A stretch of 64,000 bases of DNA from Streptomyces hokutonensis (GCF_000376565.1 NZ_BARG01000015.1:1-64000), one strand, 5' to 3'; shown: positions 8,838 to 17,252, numbered from the stretch's first letter. Notes: generated by a model from the letters alone, not told the origin. Numbers and translations: made by a program.

Positions 8838-10081
8838 GTCAGTGAAACGTCCAGGTTCAGAAGTCGCCTGAACGCCACCCGGGGTGCCTGCACGGGGCGG
8901 CGGACCAGGGTGAGTCTCGGCAGACGGGCGATCATACGGCTGAGCAGGGTCTGTGCCTCCAGCCGGGCCAGTGGTGCGCCCAGGCAGTAGTGGATGCCTC
9001 CACTGAAGGCCAGATGGGTCGCCTTGCGCCGGGGCGCGAAGGAGCCGGGGTCGGTGAACCGGGCGGGGTCGCGATGGGCGGCGCCCACCATGAGGTGGGC
9101 CATCTCCCCGGCCTTGACCTCGGTGCCCTCCAGGAGACAGTCCTCGGCGGCGACCCGGCTGATGACGTGGGTGGGAGGGTCGTAGCGCAGGGTCTCCTCC
9201 ACGAACCCGGGGACCAGGTCCGGGTGTTCGGCGAGCAGACTCCAGCGGTCGGGGTCCTCGACCAGCAGGAGCGTCGTCGTCGACAGCAGTGTCGAGGTCG
9301 TCTCCAGGGCGGCCAGCAGGACGAACAGGGCGAGGAAGTAGACGGCTTCGTCGGCCTTGTCCCGGTCCGGTTCGAGCTCGTCCCAGGTGCTGATCCACCG
9401 GGAGACGGGGTCGTCCCCGGGGTGTGCGCGGCGGTCGCGGATCAACTCCAGGAAGTAGGCGCGCAGTTCCACCATGGCGGCGTCGGAACGGGCCAACTGG
9501 CTGGCGTTCGGGAGCAGTTCCTGGGTGAAGACCAGGTCGTGGGTGAGTTCACGCAGCCGGGGCCAGTCCGCGCTGGGGAGCCCGAGCCAGTCGCCGATGG
9601 TGGCGACCGGGAGTTCCTCGCTGACCAGTGCCGAGAAGTCGGCCTCTCCCGCGTGCAGGCGCTCGTGCAGAGTGTCGAGCAGCCGGTCGACGACCTGGCT
9701 CACCCGGCGGCCGATCTGTTCGATGGTGGTGCGGTCGAAGGAGCCCGCCGACCGGCGCACCCGCGTGTGCTCCGGAGGGTTGAGCGCGGGCATCGTCCGG
9801 CTGATCTCCCGTGCGGAGGGGGCGCTCCAGCGAGTGCGCGCCCCCTGTTGTTCCCGCCAGGTGGTGTCCGGTTCGATCCACACGCCGTTGCGCAGTACCT
9901 GGTCGCAGGTGCCGTAGCCGGTCACGAGGTGACCGCCCCAGGGCGCGGGGCTGACGGTGCCGCGCGCCCTGAGTTCTGCGTAGATGGGGAAGGGATCGGC
10001 CTGTCCCTCAGCCGTGCGAAGACGGGAGAACAGGGAGATGGTGGCCCGACGGTCCGTGGACTGAGTCGTGACGCTTCCCAC
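8834..10081 (-). CDS. Cytochrome P450 (second P450 of conservon operon)
   Basis: A 415-residue soluble bacterial class I P450 needing ferredoxin, none of which is encoded nearby. The heme-binding loop FSGGIHYCLGAPLARLEA is canonical with Cys366 as ligand. The K-helix ExxR is EETLR. The I-helix oxygen-activation motif reads AALETT, where most have AGxxT. Start GTG 10081 has AAGGAG nine bases upstream. It is followed with 4-nt overlap by a crotonase-like gene and preceded by 89 bp and cvnE. The substrate is unknown; a tailoring role on a small metabolite or fatty acyl chain is an inference. Confidence 0.9.
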   Translation of the reverse strand: MGSVTTQSTDRRATISLFSRLRTAEGQADPFPIYAELRARGTVSPAPWGGHLVTGYGTCDQVLRNGVWIEPDTTWREQQGARTRWSAPSAREISRTMPALNPPEHTRVRRSAGSFDRTTIEQIGRRVSQVVDRLLDTLHERLHAGEADFSALVSEELPVATIGDWLGLPSADWPRLRELTHDLVFTQELLPNASQLARSDAAMVELRAYFLELIRDRRAHPGDDPVSRWISTWDELEPDRDKADEAVYFLALFVLLAALETTSTLLSTTTLLLVEDPDRWSLLAEHPDLVPGFVEETLRYDPPTHVISRVAAEDCLLEGTEVKAGEMAHLMVGAAHRDPARFTDPGSFAPRRKATHLAFSGGIHYCLGAPLARLEAQTLLSRMIARLPRLTLVRRPVQAPRVAFRRLLNLDVSLT

Positions 10082-10170
10082 GATGGTGGCTCCTTTCTGC
10101 CAGCCGCCATCCGTACCCGTGGGGTGTTTGAATCATCCAATAACACAGTGTTTTCGTAGGGTTACTTACG

Positions 10171-11547
10171 TCACTCGCCATTCACCCAGGCGCGGAAGCG
10201 GCTGAACATCCCGCCCTTGGGCTTGGGAGCGGCGTGCGACGGCCGGCTGAACCCGGCCTGCTGCGGCATGGCGGCGGGCGACGGCGCGACCTGGGCGGGA
10301 GCCGGCCGCGCCGGGCGGGGCTTGGCCGCGGACGGCACCGTACGGGGGGTGTAGCGGATCGGCACGGTCACCAGCTGGCGGCTCCACGGCGCCGGCACCC
10401 AGGCGAGCTCCTTGAAGGGGACCCGCATCTCGACGTCGGGCAGCCGGTTGAGCAGCGACTCGACGGCCGTGGCCGCGATCATGAACGCCGGGTCCTTGGC
10501 CGGGCACGCGTGCGGCCCCGCGCCGAAGGCCAGATGGGCCTTGGAGCTGAGCTGTTCGCGGTGCGCGGTCAGCTTGGGGTCGTTGTTGGCGGCGGCGAAG
10601 GAGATCAGGACCGGGTCGCCCGCGTGCAGCGTCCGCTCGCCCAACTCGACGTCCTGGGTGGGGTAGTGGGCCGCGTAGTTGGCGATCGGCGCGTAGTTCC
10701 ACAGCGTCTTGACGACCGCGTCCTCGACCGGCAGACCGCTCGGCCAGTCGTCGCTGAGGTACAGCGCGGCACTGGTGCCGATCGAGGCCGTCAGCGGCGC
10801 GGTCCCGCCGGAGAGCAGGGTCACCAGCTGGTGCAGCACCTCCTCGTCGGTCAGCCGGGAGGAGTGCACCATCAGCCGGGTGGTGAGGTCCTCGCCGGGC
10901 TGCCGGCGCTTCAGCGCGATCAGCTCGGCGAGCGCGCCGCCCAGGGTCTCGTCGGCACCCGGGGTGCCCTGGAAGATCCCGGTGATCCCGGCGATCACCC
11001 GGTCGCCGAGCTCGGGCGGGCAGCCGAACAGCTCACCGAAGACCAGCAGCGGCAGCGGCTGCGCGTAGGCGGACATCAACTCCGCCTGGCCCAGGGCCTC
11101 GGAGCTGAACTGGCTGATCAGGTAGTCGGCCGACTGCTGCGTCAGCCGGACGATCCGGCTCTGGTCGACGGTCGCGAGACTGTCCGTGACGGCCTGCCGC
11201 AGCCGGGCGTGCGCCGCGCCGTCGCTGAACAGGGCGTTGGGCCGGTAGCCCATCATCGGCAGCGCCGGGCTGTCCGCCGGTATCGCCCCGTCGTTCAGGG
11301 CGTTCCAGCGGCGCGAGTCCCGCACGAACAGGGTCGGGTTCTGCAGGATGTAGAGACTGGCGTCGTAACTGGTCACCAGCTCGACCTCGACGTCCGGCGC
11401 GATGTCGACCGGGGCGCTCGGCCCCAGCGTGCGCAGCTGGGCGTACATGTTCTCGGGGTCGGAGCCGAAGTCGGCCCCGTACAGCGGGACGTTGCCGTGC
11501 GCGGGGCAGCCGGCCGGTGCCCCGGACGGCTCGAAGGGCTGTTGCAT
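10171..11547 (-). CDS. cvnE: Conservon cytochrome P450, CvnE
   Basis: A 458-residue P450 of the type found as the fifth gene of Streptomyces conservons. The heme loop reads FGAGPHACPAKDPAF with Cys348 as ligand; the glycine usually two residues after the cysteine is alanine. The I-helix region (SGGTAPLTASIGT) also departs from AGxxT. The last 75 residues are Pro/Ala-rich and end with a basic-aromatic tail (GGMFSRFRAWVNGE), unusual for P450s and possibly a protein-contact or membrane-association tail. A clear TAGGAG precedes the ATG. It lies 8 bp after cvnD. Confidence 0.85.
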   Translation of the reverse strand: MQQPFEPSGAPAGCPAHGNVPLYGADFGSDPENMYAQLRTLGPSAPVDIAPDVEVELVTSYDASLYILQNPTLFVRDSRRWNALNDGAIPADSPALPMMGYRPNALFSDGAAHARLRQAVTDSLATVDQSRIVRLTQQSADYLISQFSSEALGQAELMSAYAQPLPLLVFGELFGCPPELGDRVIAGITGIFQGTPGADETLGGALAELIALKRRQPGEDLTTRLMVHSSRLTDEEVLHQLVTLLSGGTAPLTASIGTSAALYLSDDWPSGLPVEDAVVKTLWNYAPIANYAAHYPTQDVELGERTLHAGDPVLISFAAANNDPKLTAHREQLSSKAHLAFGAGPHACPAKDPAFMIAATAVESLLNRLPDVEMRVPFKELAWVPAPWSRQLVTVPIRYTPRTVPSAAKPRPARPAPAQVAPSPAAMPQQAGFSRPSHAAPKPKGGMFSRFRAWVNGE

Positions 11548-11555
11548 GCTGGCTC

Positions 11556-12116
11556 CTAGCCGAGTGAGGACAAGAGGTGCTTCACGAGCGTGATGAGTGC
11601 CTGCATCGAGGAGTCCTGGTCACGCACGTCGCAGTGGATGACCGGGGTGTCCTCGGAGATGTTGAGCGCCTCGCACACCTCGTCGAGCGGGAACTGGTGC
11701 TTCCCCTCGAAGGTGTTGACGCCGATGACATAGGGCAGACCGAACGCCTCGACCAGGTCGAGGACGGGGAACGTCTCCTCCAGCCGCTCGGGGTCCGCCA
11801 GGACCAGCGCCCCCAGCGCGCCCCGGGACAGCCCCTCCCACATCTGCTTGAACCGCTCCTGCCCGGGGGTTCCGAAGATGTAGAGGACCAGGTCCTCGTC
11901 GAGGGTGAGCCGCCCGAAGTCCATCGCCACGGTCGTGGTCGTCTTGTCCGGGGTCTCGGAGAGATCGTCGATCCCCTCGCTGGCCTCGGTGATCTCCTCC
12001 TCGGTCTGCAGCGGTTCTATCTCGGAGACACTTCCGATGTACGTGGTCTTCCCGACCGCGAAGTGGCCCACGACCAGGATCTTCACGGAGCGGGAGACGT
12101 CGGGATCCAGATACAC
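11556..12116 (-). CDS. cvnD: Conservon small GTPase, CvnD
   Basis: A 186-residue Ras-like GTPase of the conservon MglA/Arf-like family that would cycle on the CvnA-CvnB membrane complex. The P-loop is GHFAVGKTT near residue 17. The switch region carries the run TTTTVAMDFGRL, the G3-like position is FGTPGQERF, and the base-recognition motif is VNTFEGKHQ in place of NKxD, as in other CvnD proteins. The start is GTG 12116, four bases after cvnC stops. The protein is soluble with no lipid-anchor motif. Confidence 0.9.
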   Translation of the reverse strand: MYLDPDVSRSVKILVVGHFAVGKTTYIGSVSEIEPLQTEEEITEASEGIDDLSETPDKTTTTVAMDFGRLTLDEDLVLYIFGTPGQERFKQMWEGLSRGALGALVLADPERLEETFPVLDLVEAFGLPYVIGVNTFEGKHQFPLDEVCEALNISEDTPVIHCDVRDQDSSMQALITLVKHLLSSLG

Positions 12117-12120
12117 GGGA

Positions 12121-12507
12121 CTACGCTCCGGTTCGAATTCGCATCAGGCCGTCGAGCACGGCGGTCAGCAGGACGGGATCATGGCGTTCGGCATGGGGCA
12201 CCGGATTGCGCACATGGATCAGGCCGTCCTCGGCCATCTGCGCCAGCAGAATGCGGACGATGCCCAGCGGCAGCCGGGTGTGGGCCGCGACCTCGGCCAC
12301 CGAGAGGAAGCCGTCCGCGATCAGATCCAGGACCGTACGGGCTTCCGGGGCGAGCGTCCGCGCCGCCGCCACGGCACCGTCCTGGGCCGTGATGATCGTG
12401 GTGTGCTCGTACTCGCTCTCCCGTGGCAGCGCGCGACCCTGCGCGATGACGAAGAGTGGGACTAATGGAGCCGTCAGCTCCAGCTCGCTGTCCAGTTCGT
12501 CACTCAT
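12121..12507 (-). CDS. cvnC: Conservon DUF742 protein, CvnC, with a TTA codon
   Basis: A 128-residue protein of the DUF742 family: an N-terminal variable part, then a winged-helix-like core (ARTVLDLIADGFLSVAEVAAHTRLPLGIVRILLAQM) ending in VLDGLMRIR. It probably couples the roadblock protein to the GTPase. Leucine 15 is encoded by TTA (12463-12465, reverse strand), the only TTA codon I found in any called gene here, which would make translation depend on the bldA tRNA. The ATG overlaps the end of cvnB by 8 nt. Confidence 0.9.
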   Translation of the reverse strand: MSDELDSELELTAPLVPLFVIAQGRALPRESEYEHTTIITAQDGAVAAARTLAPEARTVLDLIADGFLSVAEVAAHTRLPLGIVRILLAQMAEDGLIHVRNPVPHAERHDPVLLTAVLDGLMRIRTGA

Positions 12508-13351
12508 CGCCGGTCCTTCCTCCCCGGGCCGCCGACCCGGCGGTCAGCGCCGGCATCGTGTCGCCCAGCCGTACGGTGAACTCCTCGATGTCACAGCCGT
12601 GTTCGGCCGCCGCCGCGAGGAAGGCGCCCTCGCCGGCCGCGATCAGGAACACCCAGCCGTGCTCGAACTCGATGACCGTCTGCATCCACTCGTCGTCCTG
12701 CTGCCCGCCCGCGAACGGCGCGGTCGCCCGGCTGTAGGCGTGGATGCCGGTCATGGCCGCCGAGATGGTGTCCGCGAGATTCCTGCCGATCCCCGAACTC
12801 GCCCCGCGCGGCAGCCCGTCCGCGCCCAGCAGCAGCGCGTGCAGCGCGCCCGGCACCGACGCCACCGCCTTGTCCAGCTCCGCGAGCAGGAAGACCCCGC
12901 CGCCCCCGCCGTCCGGCTGTGCCCCGGCGCCGTCCCCGGGGTGGGCCACCTCGCTTCCGGCCACCCGCGCCGGAACCGTCAGGTTGTTGCCCAGCCGGGA
13001 GACCAGCCGGTTCATCCGGAACGAGAGCTGCTCCATGTCGACGTCGGGCTCCGCGGCGGCGGCCAGGTAGGCGCCCTGCCCGGCCCCGATCAGGAACACC
13101 CAGCCGTGCTGGAACTCGATGACCGTCTGGATCCAGTTCCGGCTCGGGGCCAGTCCGGCGAAGTGGGCGGTGGCCCGGCTGAGCGACTGCATCCCCGCCA
13201 TGGCCGCGGAGATGGTCCGCACGTCCTGGCCGGACAGGTCGTCCGTGGACCCGCGCGGGACGCCGTCCGCGGACAGCACCACGGCGTGCCGTGCTCTGGG
13301 CACGTTGTCCACGATGTCCTGGACCATCCAGGACAGGTCTGCTGTACTCAT
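12500..13351 (-). CDS. cvnB: Conservon roadblock protein CvnB with two fused Roadblock/LC7 domains
   Basis: A 283-residue protein, about twice the usual CvnB length. Residues 1-130 form one Roadblock/LC7 domain (WMVQDIVDNVPRARHAVVLS, then WIQTVIEFQHGWVFLIGAGQG). After a glycine-rich linker near residue 150, residues 152-270 form a second (FLLAELDKAVASVPGALHAL, then WMQTVIEFEHGWVFLIAAGEG). The two are clearly homologous, so an internal gene duplication and fusion occurred. A single chain could form the intramolecular pair that normally needs two CvnB molecules. ATG 13351 overlaps the cvnA stop (ATGA). Confidence 0.9.
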   Translation of the reverse strand: MSTADLSWMVQDIVDNVPRARHAVVLSADGVPRGSTDDLSGQDVRTISAAMAGMQSLSRATAHFAGLAPSRNWIQTVIEFQHGWVFLIGAGQGAYLAAAAEPDVDMEQLSFRMNRLVSRLGNNLTVPARVAGSEVAHPGDGAGAQPDGGGGGVFLLAELDKAVASVPGALHALLLGADGLPRGASSGIGRNLADTISAAMTGIHAYSRATAPFAGGQQDDEWMQTVIEFEHGWVFLIAAGEGAFLAAAAEHGCDIEEFTVRLGDTMPALTAGSAARGGRTGDE

Positions 13352-14517
13352 GCGTTTTCGGACCCTCCGGGCGTCGGAATGTCGAAGGAGGCCGTGTCGC
13401 GCGCGGACTGCGTGCCGCGCTGCAGGGCCGCCAGGCTGCCGGTGCCGCGCCGGGCACTGCGCCGGGGCGCCTGCTCCCCGCCGGTGGTGACACCGGTGGG
13501 CGAGATACGGGAACCACGCTTCGGCAGACCGCCCGCCGTACGCGCCGACCGTCCGGTCTCCATCGGCCGGATGGTGCTCACGGGCGCCTCGGTGGCCGGC
13601 GGCAGGGTCTCCTCCATGGTCCACAGCTCCTCGGGCAGGAGTACGACGGCCCGTACGCCGCCGTACCGGGAGACACCGGTGACATCCACCGTGAAGCCGT
13701 GCTGACGGGCGATCAGACCGATGACGGGGAAACCGAACTTCGGCTGCGTGCCCAGCTGGGACAGCCGGGGCAGACCCTCGCCGGACAGCAGCGCGCTCGC
13801 CCGCTGCCGGTCCTCGTCGCCCATGCCGACGCCCGCGTCGTCGATGACGATGCACAGGTTCTTCTGCGCCTGGCGGAAGGTGACCTCGATCGGGGCGTCC
13901 GCCTGGGAGAAGCTGGCCGCGTTGTCGAGGAGTTCGGCCACGGCCAGGGCGACCGGCGCGACGGCCGAGGCCTTCAGCGCGATACCGCTGGGCTGCATGA
14001 TCTCGACCCGCTGGAAGTTGCGGATCTGGCTCTGCGCGCTGCGGACGACGTCGTAGACGCTGGCGGGCTGGTTGCGGCGGCCCAGCGGCGCGCCGCACAT
14101 CACGGCGATGCCCTGCGCCTTCCGGGCCATCTGGGCGTTGGCGTGGGTGATGTCCATCAGGTCGGAGAGGACCGCGTGGCCGCCGTACTCGCGCTGGACC
14201 CCGTCCAGCAGCGTGGTCTGCTCGGCCGCGAGGCTCTGCAGGAAGCGGGCGGCGCCCTTGAGGACCGACTTGGTGTTCTCCTCGGCGGCCTGCTCCGCCT
14301 CCCGGATGACACCGTCCTGCTCGTCCCGCAGCGTGGTCAAGGCGGCCTGGGCGCGGTCGAGTTCACCCTGCGCGTAGCGCAGCCGCGCCTCCAGCGCGGC
14401 CTCGGACTCCCTCTTCCTCCTCCCCAGGGCTCTGCTGCGGAGCACGAGCGCCACGACTGCGGCTACGGCTGTCACCGCTATCGCAACCAGGCACCAAAGA
14501 AGCACGTCTTGAGTCAT
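13348..14517 (-). CDS. cvnA: Conservon sensor histidine kinase-like ATPase, CvnA
   Basis: A 389-residue membrane protein starting the conservon. One N-terminal transmembrane helix (residues 7-28) is followed by a long helical coil (about 30-100) and an HATPase_c domain (N-box AELLDNAASFS, G1 DDAGVGM). No classical phospho-acceptor H-box is obvious, as in other CvnA proteins. The C-terminal 90 residues are a disordered Pro/Arg/Ser tail. ATG 14517 is preferred over the upstream in-frame ATG because GGGAAAGG lies just upstream. It would localise CvnB-C-D at the membrane. Confidence 0.9.
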   Translation of the reverse strand: MTQDVLLWCLVAIAVTAVAAVVALVLRSRALGRRKRESEAALEARLRYAQGELDRAQAALTTLRDEQDGVIREAEQAAEENTKSVLKGAARFLQSLAAEQTTLLDGVQREYGGHAVLSDLMDITHANAQMARKAQGIAVMCGAPLGRRNQPASVYDVVRSAQSQIRNFQRVEIMQPSGIALKASAVAPVALAVAELLDNAASFSQADAPIEVTFRQAQKNLCIVIDDAGVGMGDEDRQRASALLSGEGLPRLSQLGTQPKFGFPVIGLIARQHGFTVDVTGVSRYGGVRAVVLLPEELWTMEETLPPATEAPVSTIRPMETGRSARTAGGLPKRGSRISPTGVTTGGEQAPRRSARRGTGSLAALQRGTQSARDTASFDIPTPGGSENA

Positions 14518-15232
14518 GGAAACCTTTCCCGGCGCGTGGCACGCAGGCGTCATCGGGGGTACGCCTTGCAAGGATCCGCAACCCGTCCAGGGGACTGCAT
14601 GACTGATCTACGCGGAGAGATGACCGCGTTCGGGCTCGAGGCCCGAACAAAAGTGGATCAAGGTCGCAGACGGCGGAATGCTATCACCGTCAACCGTGCG
14701 TACCGGAGGCCACTCCATCGGGTTTCACGGAGTTAACACGCCTGCTGCGTAAGGGGTGTTGACCGTACCGGGGGACCGGGGTCCCCGGCGCCGCAGGCTG
14801 GGCCTTCAGGAGCCCCCGCCGCTGCCGGATTCCACCGGGTCGTCGTTCTCCCGAGACCTCGCCGGACGGCGACCGGATCGTTATCGGGTGCCGCTTCGAG
14901 ACCGCCTCCGCCGCATCGGCGAGGAGCGCTCGTTCGGGTTCGTGGTAGAAGCCGGCAGAGATGCCGGGAAGTGTGCGTCGCCGCGTCGCAGCGGCCGCCG
15001 TCGCGGCAACGGCCGGGGCCGCCACCCCCCACAGGAGAGGCCCCGGCCGTCGCGCGGCACGGGCCGCGCGGCGGCCCGTACTCTCTACAGCGTCAGGAGT
15101 GCGTTTTCTGTCACACCGCGCGCCCGAAGCCGGTAGTTGCGGGTTGTACGGACATGGACGAGGAGCAGTTTCAGGTCGTAACGTGCCTTTCGCGCCGGAG
15201 TGCGGCCGCGACCGACAAATTCGAGGGACCAC
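14518..15232. other. 715-bp divergent intergenic region without a supported gene
   Basis: This lies between cvnA and the second ECF sigma factor and must hold both promoters. It contains a GC-rich block at 14960-15070 with near-tandem Gly/Arg/Ala-coding triplets, and a short ORF from ATG 15154 (MDEEQFQVV...) just ahead of the sigma gene. That ORF has no family match, and I do not call it a gene. Open frames on either strand have no consistent codon bias. I recognise no operator. Confidence 0.5.
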
Positions 15233-15895
15233 GTGCTGGGGGACGACGCGGAGCTGACCGCCGCGGTGCTTGCGGCACAGGACGGGGACGAGACCGCGTT
15301 CCGGACTGTGTACCGCACGGTGCACCCACGGCTGCTCGGATACGTACGGACGCTGGTCGGCGAACCCGACGCCGAGGACGTCGCGTCCGAGGCCTGGCTG
15401 CAGATCGCCCGTGATCTGGATCGTTTCAGCGGGGACGCGGACCGGTTCCGGGGGTGGGCGGCCCGGATCGCCCGCAACCGCGCCCTCGACCACATACGGA
15501 TGCGCGGCCGCCGCCCCGCGATAGGCGGCGACGAGACCGAGCTGACCGGCCGCGCCGCCGAGTCCGACACGGCCGGCGAGGCCATCGAGGCGCTGGCCAC
15601 CGACCGCACCCTCTCCCTCATCGCCCAACTCCCGCAGGACCAGGCCGAGGCCGTCGTCCTGCGGGTGGTGATGGGCCTCGACGCCAAGACCGCCGCGGAG
15701 ACCCTCGGCAAGCGGCCCGGCGCCGTCCGCACGGCCGCGCACCGCGGTCTGAAACGGCTCGCGGAACTGCTCGGCGGCGACCCGGAATCGGCCGCGGCCC
15801 TCGGCGCCCTGCCACCCCAGCGAGACCCGCGCGACCGCGCGGTGACGTCCGCCACTGTGACGCATACGCGCGCGCGGACGCAGAAGGACATGTGA
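15233..15895 (+). CDS. ECF-type RNA polymerase sigma factor (paralogue 2)
   Basis: About 220 residues, group 4 sigma-70. Region 2 is LLGYVRTLVGEPDAEDVASEAWLQIARDLDRF followed by FRGWAARIARNRALDHIR. Region 4 is LPQDQAEAVVLRVVMGLDAKTAAETLGKRPGAVRTAAHRGLKRLAELLG. It is a near copy of the factor at 5327-6046. GTG 15233 is preferred because GAGGGA lies six to ten bases upstream; GTG 15200 is an alternative. The stop overlaps the next ATG as TGATG, tying it to the downstream membrane protein, its probable regulator. Confidence 0.88.
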   Translation: MLGDDAELTAAVLAAQDGDETAFRTVYRTVHPRLLGYVRTLVGEPDAEDVASEAWLQIARDLDRFSGDADRFRGWAARIARNRALDHIRMRGRRPAIGGDETELTGRAAESDTAGEAIEALATDRTLSLIAQLPQDQAEAVVLRVVMGLDAKTAAETLGKRPGAVRTAAHRGLKRLAELLGGDPESAAALGALPPQRDPRDRAVTSATVTHTRARTQKDM

Positions 15896-17049
15896 TGGCC
15901 GACGAGCGCTCTGCTGTGCCGGGGGACACCCCCCGGACCCCCGGCCGATGGCTGGACCGCGAAACCGCTGAACTCCTGCTGCGCGGCGAGTCCCTCGAAG
16001 CCGTCGACCCGGCCGCCCGCGACCAGGCCGAACGGCTCGCGAGGACCCTTGGCGCGCTCGCCGTGGAACCCACCTCGGGCAAGACCGAACTCCCGGGCGA
16101 GGAAGCCGCGTTGGCCGCCTTCCGGGCCGCCCGCACCGGCAACGATGTCGAACGCGCAGCCCTCGGCCGGCCTGCCCGCGCGCACTCCTCCGACGCCGGG
16201 CTCGTCCGGCTCGGGCGGCCCGTGGAGACCGTACGGGGACCGCGTCTGGGCGGAGCCGCGCGGTTCGGGCTGACCGCGGCGCTCGCCGTCGGACTGGCCG
16301 GCGGGGCCGCGGCGGCGGTCGGTACGGGAGTCCTGCCGTCGCCGTTCGACGACCCGACGCCCGCCGCCTCCATCTCCGCCGCCGCGACCCCGGACCGCCC
16401 GCTGATCTCGCCCTCGCCCAGCGGCACCCCCGGCTCGGGCACGCCCTCGGCGGGCGGCGGTACGGCCGGCTCCGGCGACTCCTCCGGCGAGGCGGTCGGC
16501 GGCGGCACGGACCGCACCCCCGCCGCCGGTTCCGGCGAGGACGAGTCCGCCCGCTCCGGCAGTTGGTGGAGCGCCGTCGCCCAGTCCTGCCGTGCCGTGC
16601 GCGACGGCAAGTCCCTGGAGGCCGGCCGCAAGCGCACCCTGGAGGGCGCGGCGGGCGGCACCTCCCATGTGTGGACGTACTGCAAGGGCCTGCTCAAGAA
16701 GACCGGCGGCGGCTCGGACGACCAGGGCGGCGACGGCAAGAGCGGTGGCTCCCAGGGCGGCGACCAGAGCGGTCCCGGCGGCGGCCAGGGCGACCAGAGC
16801 GGCGGCCAGGGCGGTGACGACACGGGCAACAGCAGCATGGCCCCGCTCGCACCGGGCGGCGGCAGCACAGGCAGTGGCAGTGGCAGCGGCGGGAGTGTGG
16901 GCGGTCACAAGGGCAACGGCGTGGTCGCCACCCCGCTCCCCTCCGCCTTCGCCCCGCTCGGCCGGCAGACGCCGTCCACCCCGGCCGCCTCGCACACCAC
17001 CGGCAGCTCGCGGACACCGGCGCCGGCCCCGACGTACAGCACCCTCTGA
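15895..17049 (+). CDS. Membrane protein coupled to ECF sigma factor, putative anti-sigma regulator
   Basis: A 384-residue, probably type II, membrane protein. A cytoplasmic part of about 115 residues includes ETAELLLRGESLEAVDPAAR and a conserved EEAALAAFRAAR helix. It is followed by one transmembrane segment at about 118-145 and a long, disordered Gly/Ser/Gln-rich outer part. A small domain with two cysteines (SCRAVRDGK and TYCKGLL) lies at about 235-265. The layout of cytosolic helical head, one TM and outer tail, and the 1-nt overlap with the sigma gene, suggest an anti-sigma factor, but there is no zinc-type HxxxCxxC motif. Function inferred from context. Confidence 0.7.
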   Translation: MADERSAVPGDTPRTPGRWLDRETAELLLRGESLEAVDPAARDQAERLARTLGALAVEPTSGKTELPGEEAALAAFRAARTGNDVERAALGRPARAHSSDAGLVRLGRPVETVRGPRLGGAARFGLTAALAVGLAGGAAAAVGTGVLPSPFDDPTPAASISAAATPDRPLISPSPSGTPGSGTPSAGGGTAGSGDSSGEAVGGGTDRTPAAGSGEDESARSGSWWSAVAQSCRAVRDGKSLEAGRKRTLEGAAGGTSHVWTYCKGLLKKTGGGSDDQGGDGKSGGSQGGDQSGPGGGQGDQSGGQGGDDTGNSSMAPLAPGGGSTGSGSGSGGSVGGHKGNGVVATPLPSAFAPLGRQTPSTPAASHTTGSSRTPAPAPTYSTL

Positions 17050-17192
17050 CCTGCGACTTCATGACGCGCGGAACTTTTTTCGCGCGGGGTGTGACGTTTT
17101 CGGGCCCGGTGGCGCAGTACTGAGTGAGCCGACTGGTCATCGGCCGTCGCACAGAGCCGGGGGTTCCCCCCGTACCTACGGCTCGTGCACTC

Positions 17193-17231
17193 GGCGCGGG
17201 CGGGACACGTTCCCCCGGTCCCGCCCGCGCC
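17193..17231. terminator. Bidirectional hairpin terminator
   Basis: GGCGCGGGCGGGAC at 17193-17206 pairs perfectly with 17218-17231 over an 11-nt loop. It sits between two convergent genes (stops at 17049 and 17253), so it can end transcripts from both sides. Confidence 0.75.
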
Positions 17232-17252
17232 CCGCACATCTCCCCTCGCGTC

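Noticed and set aside
14690..15136. Open frames on both strands between cvnA and the second ECF sigma factor
   Set aside because: No codon-position bias, no ribosome-binding site and Arg/Pro/Gly-rich products. A short ORF at 15154 lacks any recognisable domain.
16690..16920. Gly/Gln/Ser tandem repeats considered as a CRISPR-like or minisatellite array
   Set aside because: They are imperfect triplet-level repeats inside a coding sequence encoding a disordered tail; no regular spacers.
17140..17190. Short repeat similar to the 6340/29477 element near 17156
   Set aside because: Only a few bases match and the core is missing, so it is not called a copy.
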